Notes under the pieces: model-generated
Told to the model about the DNA's origin: nothing
The model's input: only the letters and a program-made list of their open reading frames with translations
Databases searched by the model: none
Part shown: positions 18,774-26,414 of the stretch, in pieces
How the letters are laid out: every line of letters begins with the position of its first letter
How positions within the stretch are numbered: position 1 is the stretch's first letter
DNA from: Cylindrospermum sp. NIES-4074
GTDB lineage: Bacteria; Cyanobacteriota; Cyanobacteriia; Cyanobacteriales; Nostocaceae
Length of the DNA stretch: 64,000 bases
Direction: 5' to 3'
Assembly (NCBI GenBank): GCA_003994795.1
Contig: AP018269.1
Coordinates: 868,001-932,000 of the forward strand
Translations under genes and position numbers: made by a program

Positions 18774-20040
18774 GTTAAAATCCACTAAAATCCCTATCAG
18801 GGATTGAAACTTTTTGCTTGTTCTTATGCCACGTATTATTATCAGTTAAAATCCACTAAAATCCCTATCAGGGATTGAAACATTTTTTGTCCACAAGCCG
18901 CTCTATGTATTTCCAAGTTAAAATCCACTAAAATCCCTATCAGGGATTGAAACGCAGATACTACGTACGCGTACGCTTTCATTGAGGAGTTAAAATCCAC
19001 TAAAATCCCTATCAGGGATTGAAACTGACCGACCGTTGGTAAAACTCCATCCAGGTACGTTAAAATCCACTAAAATCCCTATCAGGGATTGAAACGTTCT
19101 TGATTACTACGGGTTTGATGCGTGTAAGCAGTTAAAATCCACTAAAATCCCTATCAGGGATTGAAACTAATTTTTTCATCCAGATCCATCATGTGTTCTG
19201 AAGTTAAAATCCACTAAAATCCCTATCAGGGATTGAAACCTGAAGCTCAACGGCGGATACACGTTACACCTAATGGTTAAAATCCACTAAAATCCCTATC
19301 AGGGATTGAAACCATCATCTGCCACAGGCGACCAAGAGAGCATCCAGTTAAGTTAAAATCCACTAAAATCCCTATCAGGGATTGAAACTTCTTCATTCTC
19401 CTCTTTCTTATCAAGTTGACCCGTGAAAATCCACTAAAATCCCTATCAGGGATTGAAACGGGTAAATTCTGATATGCCCACGAATAAAGGCTAGTGAAAA
19501 TCCACTAAAATCCCTATCAGGGATTGAAACATTTGAGTGCGTGGGGTGTAGCCAGTGTACGCTAAAGTGAAAATCCACTAAAATCCCTATCAGGGATTGA
19601 AACTTTTAGCAATCCTCAGCGATCGCCAAAAACATCCAAGGAGTGAAAATCCACTAAAATCCCTATCAGGGATTGAAACATATAGATAGGATCTGATATC
19701 TAGCCTCACAATGTGAAAATCCACTAAAATCCCTATCAGGGATTGAAACCCCTCGATTTAATAGTTGAAGATATTGACACAATGTGAAAATCCACTAAAA
19801 TCCCTATCAGGGATTGAAACCAGAATCTACTTCTTCGGTAGGCACTTCATCTGTGTGAAAATCCACTAAAATCCCTATCAGGGATTGAAACTGAAATCCC
19901 CAATCGCCTCATTAATCTTGATACCAGCAAGTGAAAATCCACTAAAATCCCTATCAGGGATTGAAACTTCCCTTATCCTTGCCGTTGGAAGTACGACATC
20001 AAGGTGAAAATCCACTAAAATCCCTATTAGGGATTGAAAC
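18774..20040 (+). CRISPR. CRISPR array, 18 repeats and 17 spacers
   Basis: The repeats are 37 bases. They begin GTTAAAATCCACTAAAATCC or GTGAAAATCCACTAAAATCC and end CTATCAGGGATTGAAAC. Inside, AATCCC and GGGATT pair around the loop TATCA, and the last eight bases ATTGAAAC would form the 5' crRNA handle. Repeats start at 18774, 18845, 18917, 18989, 19059, 19131, 19203, 19276, 19352, 19423, 19494, 19567, 19643, 19713, 19784, 19855, 19931 and 20004. Spacers are 33-39 bases. Repeats 1-9 have T at position 3 and repeats 10-18 have G. The last repeat has one change (CTATTAG). No cas gene is in the window. The repeat looks like those linked to type I-D or type III systems in cyanobacteria, but the type cannot be fixed. 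Confidence 0.98.
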
Positions 20041-20077
20041 AAACTAATTGACGACATTGGTAATGGGAATATTTGAA

Positions 20078-20090
20078 GTTGAAATTCACT
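20078..20090 (+). repeat. Truncated CRISPR repeat at the 3' end of the array
   Basis: GTTGAAATTCACT matches the first 13 bases of the repeat with two changes. It follows a 37-base spacer-like stretch (20041-20077), exactly where a nineteenth repeat is expected. It is cut short by the inverted-repeat element that begins at 20091. Confidence 0.6.
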
Positions 20091-20186
20091 GTAGGTTGGG
20101 TTGAACGAAGTGAAGCCCAACAAAGTCTCGGAAATGTTGGGTTATGCCTCCGGCACGCTTCGCGAACGTTCCTCAACCCAACCTAC
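20091..20186. mobile_element. MITE-like inverted-repeat element
   Basis: The 96-base element has 14-base perfect terminal inverted repeats (GTAGGTTGGGTTGA and TCAACCCAACCTAC) and an inner inverted segment (AGCCCAAC/GTTGGGTT). It encodes nothing. It sits immediately after the first 13 bases of the last CRISPR repeat, as if it had inserted there. Related hairpin elements are widespread in Nostoc intergenic DNA. Confidence 0.65.
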
Positions 20187-20236
20187 AAAAATGCTTAACT
20201 TAACAGTATTAGGGTAAGCCTGCCTTTCTAATAATT

Positions 20237-20266
20237 GTTACAATTTACTAAAATTCCTATTAGAAA
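20237..20266 (+). repeat. Degenerate CRISPR repeat relic
   Basis: The 30 bases starting GTTACAATTTACTAAAATTC and continuing CTATTAGAAA match the first 30 bases of the array repeat at about 24 positions. The order and spacing of the conserved blocks are kept (GTTA, ACTAAAAT, CCTAT, AG). Confidence 0.55.
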
Positions 20267-20485
20267 AATAGTTATAAAAAAATAGAGACGGTATGATTTT
20301 TTCGTCTCTATTCAAGAGAAAACCCTTAATTTTTAACAAATTTATCTAAAAATAAACTTAATTTAGCTACTTTTGCACTGCTTACCATTCTCTGGTAGCT
20401 TTTGACTAGTCTTGAGAGTGTTTGCAAGAATGTGAACTCTGCACAACTGGTTATACAAGGTTGGAAATGGCGAATCCGGAAAGTT

Positions 20486-20515
20486 TAAAAAAATAACCGA
20501 CTTTTATGTCGGTTA
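20486..20515 (-). terminator. Terminator of hisA
   Basis: The stem TAACCGAC/GTCGGTTA (20494-20501 and 20508-20515) with a 6-base loop is followed on the minus strand by TTTTTTT. It lies about 130 bases beyond the hisA stop. Confidence 0.7.
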
Positions 20516-20648
20516 ATAAATTTCAAAGTAATACCAATTCCCCATAAGGTTGAAACAAATAAGATCCCCCCAACCCCCCTTAAAAAGGGGGGCTAATATC
20601 AATCATATGTATCAGGCTTTAAGAGAAATGGTATAACCTCTGCAATGA

Positions 20649-21422
20649 TTAAGCAAAAGTAGAAAAATCTAGATTTGGGGGTATGTCTTGAATGCGCCCT
20701 GGGCCGATCGCCTTTAATGCTTCTCTCAGCGCAATATCTCCAGTATACAAGGCTTTACCAACAATCACACCTGTCACTCCTTGGGGTTCTAATGCTAGCA
20801 GACTCAACAAATCGGTGACAGAACTTACTCCACCAGATGCAATTACAGGTATAGAAATTGAGCCTGCAAGTTCTCGCAAAGCGTCTAAATTCGGGCCTGT
20901 GAGTGTACCATCACGGTTGATGTCGGTGTAAATTATGGCTGCTGCGCCTAACTCTTGCATTTGCACAGCTAGTTGGGTGGCTAAAACTTGGGAGGTTTCT
21001 AACCATCCACGAGTTGCGACTAAACCGTTACGGGCGTCTATACCGATAATAATCTTGCCAGGAGATTCTTCACAGAGTTGTTGCACTAACTCCGGTTGTT
21101 CTACAGCCACAGTTCCCAGTATTGCCCATTGGATACCGAGATTAAATAATTGTTGCACACTGGAGCGATCGCGCAATCCACCGCCAACTTCGATGGGTAC
21201 TGATACAGATTTGGCGATCGCTTCTATTGCCCCTGAGTTAACTATTTTACCGGCTTTTGCTCCATCTAAGTCAACTAAATGCAGTCTGGTTGCACCCTGA
21301 TCTACCCAGAGTTTAGCCACGTCTACAGGATTTTCGCTGAATACTTGCGATTGTTCATAGTCTCCTTGATACAGTCGCACACAACGGCCTTCTAGTAAAT
21401 CAATTGCTGGTATTACGTCCAT
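20649..21422 (-). CDS. hisA: Phosphoribosylformimino-AICAR ribotide isomerase HisA
   Basis: HisA converts ProFAR to PRFAR by an Amadori rearrangement, the fourth step of histidine synthesis. The 257-residue single TIM barrel carries the catalytic Asp8 in [12 protein letters not shown] and Asp129 in [10 protein letters not shown]. It also has the phosphate-binding loops VGGGLRD (about 79-85) and IASGGVSS, and [14 protein letters not shown]. It starts at ATG 21422. No other his genes are in the window, in line with the scattered his genes of cyanobacteria. Confidence 0.97.
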   Translation of the reverse strand: MDVIPAIDLLEGRCVRLYQGDYEQSQVFSENPVDVAKLWVDQGATRLHLVDLDGAKAGKIVNSGAIEAIAKSVSVPIEVGGGLRDRSSVQQLFNLGIQWAILGTVAVEQPELVQQLCEESPGKIIIGIDARNGLVATRGWLETSQVLATQLAVQMQELGAAAIIYTDINRDGTLTGPNLDALRELAGSISIPVIASGGVSSVTDLLSLLALEPQGVTGVIVGKALYTGDIALREALKAIGPGRIQDIPPNLDFSTFA

Positions 21423-21555
21423 TTATTTTTTCCTGATAGTTTAATTTTTTGATTGTTTTGTGGTAGAAGCGAGATTTTTTGGGCGGGCTGTCCGGCCCAC
21501 CCCACAAGAGTTTCATCAAGTTTGGATATGCAAATTAGATGTGTTTTGGCTTAGT

Positions 21556-21849
21556 TTAATTTTTAGTTTTTAATTGCTGCACAGCTTGGCGAAAACCCAT
21601 GACTAGCAAGATGTTGGAGAGGGTTAAAAATACTTCTGCACCACCATGCAACCAATCTATGTTTGCTAAAGATGCTCCATAATGAAGTTGAGCATAAATT
21701 CCTGCGGGGATGGTGACGGCGACAAATACCAAGGTGCCGTAAAATCCGTATAGGGCTAAACGTGGCATTTGTGGACTGCGGCTAATAAACCACAAGAAAC
21801 CCAAGTAGGGAAATAGGGAAAGGGCAAATAGGGTTTCTTTTGAGATCAT
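21556..21849 (-). CDS. DUF3593-type small membrane protein
   Basis: The 97-residue protein has three hydrophobic segments: about residues 5-22 (LFALSLFPYLGFLWFIS), 33-52 (LYGFYGTLVFVAVTIPAGIY) and 70-88. Its ATG overlaps the stop codon of the upstream Ycf49-like gene by four bases (ATGA), so the two are translationally coupled. I recall the DUF3593 family as small cyanobacterial and plastid membrane proteins often beside DUF2499/Ycf49 genes. The role is unknown, but the coupling suggests a membrane complex with the partner. Confidence 0.72.
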   Translation of the reverse strand: MISKETLFALSLFPYLGFLWFISRSPQMPRLALYGFYGTLVFVAVTIPAGIYAQLHYGASLANIDWLHGGAEVFLTLSNILLVMGFRQAVQQLKTKN

Positions 21850-22184
21850 GATTCTGATTTGATAGGTTTTGGCTTAGTTGCATTTTTGTCTGACTTGGTG
21901 GAACGCCAAATTAACACCGCTGCTGCCCAAAGGGTAAAATTACCAACTAATGTCATGGTAGCTTGGAGTGTTACCATCCATTCTAGTGATTCGGCGTTGT
22001 CGAAATAATGCCAAGTGCAAGCACACATGGCGCTGATTAAAGCTGGTAACATGGCAAAGGACAATGCCCACCAACTGCGGTTGTTAGTCAGTTCGCCATA
22101 AGTCCAGATTAACCAAATGGCGGCTATCCACTCAATGACGCTAGAAATATGAATAATCCAGGTGGGAATTGAAAGGGCGTGCAT
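21846..22184 (-). CDS. Ycf49-like protein (DUF2499)
   Basis: This is a membrane protein of about 112 residues starting MHALSIPTWIIHISSVIEW at ATG 22184; an in-frame TTG at 22202 is less likely. Three hydrophobic segments are visible: around residues 9-28, 40-58 and 75-95. The second holds the distinctive LPALISAMCACTWHYFDN. This matches the Ycf49 family, encoded in algal plastids and cyanobacteria and of unknown function. It is the first gene of a coupled pair with 21556-21849 and is divergent from csaB. Confidence 0.82.
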   Translation of the reverse strand: MHALSIPTWIIHISSVIEWIAAIWLIWTYGELTNNRSWWALSFAMLPALISAMCACTWHYFDNAESLEWMVTLQATMTLVGNFTLWAAAVLIWRSTKSDKNATKPKPIKSES

Positions 22185-22217
22185 AGATAATCCAAAATCC
22201 AAAATCTAAAATCTAAA

Positions 22218-23270
22218 ATGGGGAAGATGCGGGCGTTATTGTCTGGGTATTATGGCAAGGGTAATGGTGGCGATGAGGCTTTGTTGGCGACGCTTTTGCA
22301 AATGCTACCACCTCATGTTACGCCTGTGGTGCTTTCTGGCAATCCTCAAGAAACTCGCCGACGCTATGGTGTGGAAAGTTACAACCGCATGGCTTTTTCG
22401 CCCGTGTTGCAAGCTTTGCGTTCCTGTGATGCTTTTATTTGGGGCGGTGGGAGTTTAATTCAAGATGTGACTAGTACCATTAGCCCTTTTTATTATGGGG
22501 GGTTGATGGGTTTAGCGCAGAAAATGGGTTTGCAAACTGTGGCTTGGGGACAGGGAATTGGGCCGTTGTTGCGTCCCCAAACTCGCTGGTTAGCTAGACA
22601 GACTTTTGCCGGTTGCCATAAAGTTAGTGTACGCGATCGCGCCAGTGCTGCTTTATTAGCTGATTGGGGAATTCCTTGTTTACTTGCACCTGACCCGGTT
22701 TGGGCGCTAGAATCTCAGCCAGTACCGGGATTGTGGGATTTACCTGCGCCGAGAGTTGCGGTAACATTGCGATCGCATCCCCAACTCACCGAAACCCGCA
22801 TCGCCAACTTAACCCGCGCTTTGGTGGATTTCCAAAAAGCCACTCAAGCTTTCATTTTACTACTGCCGTTCCAAAAAAGTGAAGACTTAAGCATTGCGGA
22901 AGCGATACAACCGCAACTCCCAGAAGTGAGCAAAATCCTGTGTTTGGAAGATCCGCAGCTTTTGAAAGGTGTGTTTCGGGGAGTAGAAATGGCGATCGGC
23001 ATGAGGCTACACAGTTTAATTATGGCAGCTGCTGAAGGTTGCCGCTGTTTTGCCCTCAGTTATGATCCTAAAGTCAATCGGTTGATGGAAGATTTAGCAA
23101 TGCCTGGGTGGGATTTAGCGAATTTACCAGATGATGCTAATTTAATTACTATGGCTTGGATGGAGCATTACGCCAATGGTGAGCCGTTATCACCTGAGCA
23201 AATCGAGTCTTTGGTGGATAGGGCATTAATGCACCGGGAAATATTAAAAGAAGCGTTAACTTTTGAATAA
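22218..23270 (+). CDS. csaB: Polysaccharide pyruvyl transferase CsaB
   Basis: CsaB transfers pyruvate from phosphoenolpyruvate to a cell-wall polysaccharide, making a ketal that anchors S-layer homology (SLH) domains. The 350-residue protein begins MRALLSGYYGKGNGGDEALL after three extra codons. It has IWGGGSLIQDVTS around residue 75, AWGQGIGPL, and in the C-terminal Rossmann part GMRLHSLIMAAAEG followed by YDPKVNRLMEDLAMPGW. ATG 22218 and ATG 22227 are both possible starts; neither has a clean ribosome-binding site. An SLH-domain porin is encoded at 9783-11441, so an SLH anchor would have a use in this organism. Confidence 0.88.
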   Translation: MGKMRALLSGYYGKGNGGDEALLATLLQMLPPHVTPVVLSGNPQETRRRYGVESYNRMAFSPVLQALRSCDAFIWGGGSLIQDVTSTISPFYYGGLMGLAQKMGLQTVAWGQGIGPLLRPQTRWLARQTFAGCHKVSVRDRASAALLADWGIPCLLAPDPVWALESQPVPGLWDLPAPRVAVTLRSHPQLTETRIANLTRALVDFQKATQAFILLLPFQKSEDLSIAEAIQPQLPEVSKILCLEDPQLLKGVFRGVEMAIGMRLHSLIMAAAEGCRCFALSYDPKVNRLMEDLAMPGWDLANLPDDANLITMAWMEHYANGEPLSPEQIESLVDRALMHREILKEALTFE

Positions 23271-23289
23271 TAATTTTATTTTTCTTAAG

Positions 23290-23481
23290 CCCTAACGACT
23301 GGAAGTCGCGCGCCAGATGCTTCAAGTCGGCAAAGCCGCCCAACGCACTGGCTTGGCTACACAAACGAAGTCCACCTTTCCTGCGGAACGCTACGCGAAC
23401 GTGGACTAATGAAAAAATAGGGGTGTTGAAGCCTGCCTCCGCAGGCTTTGTTCTGGTAGCCGCGATTTTAATCGTCTGGTG
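23290..23481. repeat. Interspersed double-hairpin repeats (two copies, opposite strands)
   Basis: The plus-strand copy has GCCTGCctccGCAGGC (23431-23446), then a TTTG...GTAG linker and GCGATTTTAATCGT. The minus-strand copy (about 23290-23409) has AGTCCAC and GTGGACTT arms with an internal GCGTAGCGTTCC insert and a later GCGACTTCCAGTCG. The same two-hairpin design occurs at 37351-37443, 44909-44954 and 45411-45456. Confidence 0.65.
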
Positions 23482-23490
23482 CTGATTGCA

Positions 23491-25476
23491 TTATAAAGGC
23501 GTTAAAGGGCCTAAAACAAGAACCTTGTTTTCTGCCAGATGCATAAATTCCCTCACTGCTCCGGTTTGTGAGACAACAAAAACAAATGCATTCAAATCAG
23601 GTACAGTGCAGAGTCTAGCAGCAGAACGATGCCTTGTACCATATTCCTTCGATTCCCATCTGTTTGCATTAGGGTTTTCATCGAGTGATTCTAAATAATC
23701 TGCTCCTAACAAAAGTTTGATTAATTCTTCTCGCCCCAAAAGTTTATTTATATCATTAGGTATATTTTGATTTATCAAAGGGGTATTAAAGTCAGTTTTT
23801 ACTTTATATTCAAAATACTTAAATTTTTCTGAATCAGGATCATCTTTAACTTTCACTTCCCCTCCGAAACCAATTAGATTTAAATATTGATCAAAAACAA
23901 TATTGCCATCTATAGTTGATAAATTAGCTATTATGTCTATGTATTGGATTAGATTATGATAACTTTCTAGTAAATCATGATCATTAAATAAGTCTCTGCT
24001 AAATGAATCTTGTCTCATCCTATAGCTGGTGCGATATTTATAATATTTTTCAAAAAAATCTATAATGGGGTTCCTATAATTTTCGTCTCGATTAGGTTGA
24101 TGAAAATAAGCTATATCCAAATAGGGATCTTCTCGCTCTAGGATATTTGATGAAACAATAACAAACTGCCCTCCACGATTGCGATTGACTACCAATTTAA
24201 GGATACGATGCCAAACTTTTTGGATGATTTTAATTAACTCAAAAAATTTATTAAACTCTTCAGCCTTATAATGTGAACTATACTTTTCTTTAATAATTTT
24301 GGCTGCTATTTCAAAAAAACATATATTTACTAGAGGATTTTGAACTGCGTCAGCATTGATTTTAACTTCTGCTCCAGTGAATTCTAATTGTCTTTTTGAA
24401 CCATTTGGTAGGTTAAATAATATGTGGATGCTACCTGGATTTTCAATAATTATAAAAATACCAACTAAATGTGTCTTACTTTCTAACAGTTCACCAAATA
24501 GTTCGTCATGATTATTTATTTGAACTATTCCAGTAAGCTGAAGATGAGAATTTTCTTTTTCAACAACGAGAGCGCCAACTTTCTGGGGAATGCCGATACC
24601 CATGCGAGAAAGAGGAGAAATATTGTCTAAATTAATTTTAATAGGCTCATCGAACTTGACAATTAAATTGTGAGCAGGTTTATCTGTTTTTGAACGTATA
24701 TATATCTGAAATTTGGGATATCTAGATTCTTCTTTTTTGAAGGTTACTAAAAAAGCCATATTGATGAGTTTTTTAAAGTCATCTTCTATTAAATAAAATT
24801 CTAATTTTTCGGAATTTATTATGCGTCGAGTTACTTGCCACAAATCATTCATCCCATTCAGGTTTTTTCCCCCTTCCTGATTTGGCGAAATATTATTTAC
24901 TTCAGCTAGAACACTATTTAGCTTGATTCCTTTTGCTTGAGCAAAATTAGTATTGCGTAGGTTTGCTGTTATTAATTGTTTAACCTCCGTTAGTGTAGCT
25001 CCACTCAGGTTGGCTCCACTCAGGTCGGCTCCACTCAGGTCGGCTCCACTCAGGTCGGCTCCACTCAGGTCGGCTCCACTCAGGTTGGCTCCACTCAGGT
25101 CGGCTGCTCTCAGGTCGGCTCCACTCAGGTCGGCTCCACTCAGGTCTGCTGCTCTCAGGTCTGCTGCTCTCAGGTCTGATGCACTCAGGTTGGCTCCACT
25201 CAGGTCTGCTTCCCTCAGGTCTGCTTCTCTCAGGTCGGCTCCACTCAGGTCTGCTTCTCTCAGGTCTGCTGCACTCAGGTTGGCTCCACTCAGGTCTGCT
25301 GCACTCAGGTCGGCTCCACTCAGGTTGGCTGCACTCAGGTTGGCTGCATTCAGGTCTGCTGCACTCAGGTCGGCTACACTCAGGTTGGCTGCACTCAGGA
25401 TGGCTCCACCCAGGTCAATACCAGAAAAATTTCGCTCTCCCTTTGCATAACGTCTCAAAAATTCGTTTGTATCCAT
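23491..25476 (-). CDS. Pentapeptide-repeat protein with C-terminal diadenylate-cyclase-like domain
   Basis: The protein has 661 residues and starts at ATG 25476. Residues 20-180 are about 30 pentapeptide repeats of the form A(D/N)L(S/R)x, predicted to form a right-handed beta-helix. Residues 214-380 are an unrecognised beta-rich region. Residues about 385-650 look like a DAC/DisA_N domain: GGQFVIVSS (435-443) resembles its first core strand, STIDGNIVFDQ (520-530) the DGA motif, and GTRHRSAARL (613-622) the RHR motif, followed by FVFVVSQTGAV. Asp523 and Arg-His-Arg are kept, but DGA reads DGN. It could make cyclic di-AMP or a related molecule, or be a catalytically dead nucleotide sensor (I recall DAC-like sensor domains called DACNV). 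It is divergent from a Cap15-like effector gene 143 bases away. Confidence 0.78.
   Translation of the reverse strand: MDTNEFLRRYAKGERNFSGIDLGGAILSAANLSVADLSAADLNAANLSAANLSGADLSAADLSGANLSAADLREADLSGADLREADLREADLSGANLSASDLRAADLRAADLSGADLSGADLRAADLSGANLSGADLSGADLSGADLSGADLSGANLSGATLTEVKQLITANLRNTNFAQAKGIKLNSVLAEVNNISPNQEGGKNLNGMNDLWQVTRRIINSEKLEFYLIEDDFKKLINMAFLVTFKKEESRYPKFQIYIRSKTDKPAHNLIVKFDEPIKINLDNISPLSRMGIGIPQKVGALVVEKENSHLQLTGIVQINNHDELFGELLESKTHLVGIFIIIENPGSIHILFNLPNGSKRQLEFTGAEVKINADAVQNPLVNICFFEIAAKIIKEKYSSHYKAEEFNKFFELIKIIQKVWHRILKLVVNRNRGGQFVIVSSNILEREDPYLDIAYFHQPNRDENYRNPIIDFFEKYYKYRTSYRMRQDSFSRDLFNDHDLLESYHNLIQYIDIIANLSTIDGNIVFDQYLNLIGFGGEVKVKDDPDSEKFKYFEYKVKTDFNTPLINQNIPNDINKLLGREELIKLLLGADYLESLDENPNANRWESKEYGTRHRSAARLCTVPDLNAFVFVVSQTGAVREFMHLAENKVLVLGPLTPL
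25000..25425. repeat. Tandem 15-base repeats encoding the pentapeptide helix
   Basis: About 28 copies of a 15-base unit (consensus CAGGTCGGCTCCACT on the plus strand) run head to tail with few differences. They encode the A(D/N)LSx pentapeptides on the minus strand. Near identity at DNA level implies recent expansion. It also keeps other frames open on both strands, which produces spurious long frames rich in Leu, Arg, Ser or His. Confidence 0.9.
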
Positions 25477-25577
25477 ATTCTTAAAAAGTAAAATTTTTGA
25501 TCATCCTGACTCAAAGAACACCTGACAGCTAAATATCAGAGCAGTTAGTAATTTAGTATACATGAAATCCATTACTC

Positions 25578-25586
25578 TGGTATAAT
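25578..25586 (+). promoter_or_regulatory. Extended -10 promoter of the Cap15-like gene
   Basis: TGGTATAAT is a perfect extended -10 element (TG-N-TATAAT), 34 bases before ATG 25620, with no good -35. It implies a leader of about 25-30 bases. Confidence 0.55.
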
Positions 25587-25619
25587 TTTCGCATCCGCTA
25601 ATATACTGCATTAATATAT

Positions 25620-26264
25620 ATGCACACTTACGCTACAGATGCCAAAGATAGAGAATTGATTCCTTTATGGCTCGCTGCTGCGGCTGTAGCTGCAACACTA
25701 CTGCTTAACTATCTATTAAAAGTTCTCAACTTAGAGGTTCCCTGGTGGGTAGATGCACCATCAGTGATGGGATTTTATGGTTTGTTTTATCAGTTATTTG
25801 ATGAATATCTCTGGATACAGAAAATAGGATTTTTGCGTTTCTCTGATATACCCAACCTGCAAGGTACTTGGGTAGGTGTAATCAAATCTTCCTATCAGGG
25901 TGGTACAGAGTTTCCCGGTGTAATTCTCTATGTTCGTCAAACTTGGTCAAAAATTAGTATCCAACTAGAAACAGAGAAATCTAAATCCAAATCAATCATG
26001 GCTGCTGTTTGTACAGAAAGTTCTTCTGAACCTGGTTTGAGATATGAATACAGTAATGAGCCTAATGCATTCAACTCACAGGCAATGAATTCCCACAAGG
26101 GTATAGTGAATCTAGTTTTAAGTCCAGATAAAAAAACACTCACAGGTAGCTATTTCACCAGCCAAACTCGTCAAACTTACGGGGAAATGGTATTTGAACG
26201 GGTGTCTAATCAATGCCTGACACGTCAAGAGGCATTAAGAAAAGTAAACAATTCTGTTTCTTAG
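25620..26264 (+). CDS. Cap15-like two-transmembrane, beta-barrel effector
   Basis: The protein has 214 residues. Two N-terminal membrane helices are visible (about 13-33 and 46-66), followed by a beta-rich cytoplasmic domain from residue 77. This contains NLQGTWVGVIKSSY (79-92), YVRQTWSKISIQLETEKSKSKS (104-125), YEYSNEP (142-148), and GSYFTSQTR (176-184) with a late Gly-Glu. This order of motifs (GTW, QTW-x-I, S-x-S-x-S, YFT) is that of the SMODS-associated 2TM beta-strand effector family, known as Cap15 in CBASS. There the barrel binds a cyclic dinucleotide and the protein disrupts the inner membrane. No CD-NTase or Cap2/Cap3 gene is nearby. The divergent neighbour has a DAC-like domain. A promoter with an extended -10 lies upstream. 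Confidence 0.8.
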   Translation: MHTYATDAKDRELIPLWLAAAAVAATLLLNYLLKVLNLEVPWWVDAPSVMGFYGLFYQLFDEYLWIQKIGFLRFSDIPNLQGTWVGVIKSSYQGGTEFPGVILYVRQTWSKISIQLETEKSKSKSIMAAVCTESSSEPGLRYEYSNEPNAFNSQAMNSHKGIVNLVLSPDKKTLTGSYFTSQTRQTYGEMVFERVSNQCLTRQEALRKVNNSVS

Positions 26265-26414
26265 CTAACAACAAATCAAGCATCATTATAGATTGTCTGA
26301 ATATTAGTAGGTACAGCAAGCGAACAATACTTGTTGCACATTTAAAAAATAAATGTAGCTGACAACCGATTAATATGAATCCTGAACTTTACCAAGTCTC
26401 ATCATAATTACTCA

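Larger units (their letters stand above)
20187..20648. other. Intergenic region downstream of the CRISPR array
   Basis: No gene is visible. The region has a degenerate CRISPR repeat (20237-20266), an AT-rich stretch, the hisA terminator and a CCCCCCTTAAAAAGGGGGG hairpin (about 20575-20594). The last resembles the one upstream of the array. Confidence 0.6.

Noticed and set aside
18774-20040. Spacers that target other parts of this window
   Set aside because: By eye I found no spacer matching the rest of the window, but this was not exhaustive.
19878-20123. An 81-residue minus-strand frame
   Set aside because: It runs through CRISPR repeats and spacers and part of the MITE-like element.
24953-25484. 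Two long plus-strand frames of 165 and 101 residues rich in Leu, Arg, Ser and His
   Set aside because: They are antisense readings of the 15-base tandem repeats that encode the pentapeptides; no ribosome-binding site and no sense composition.
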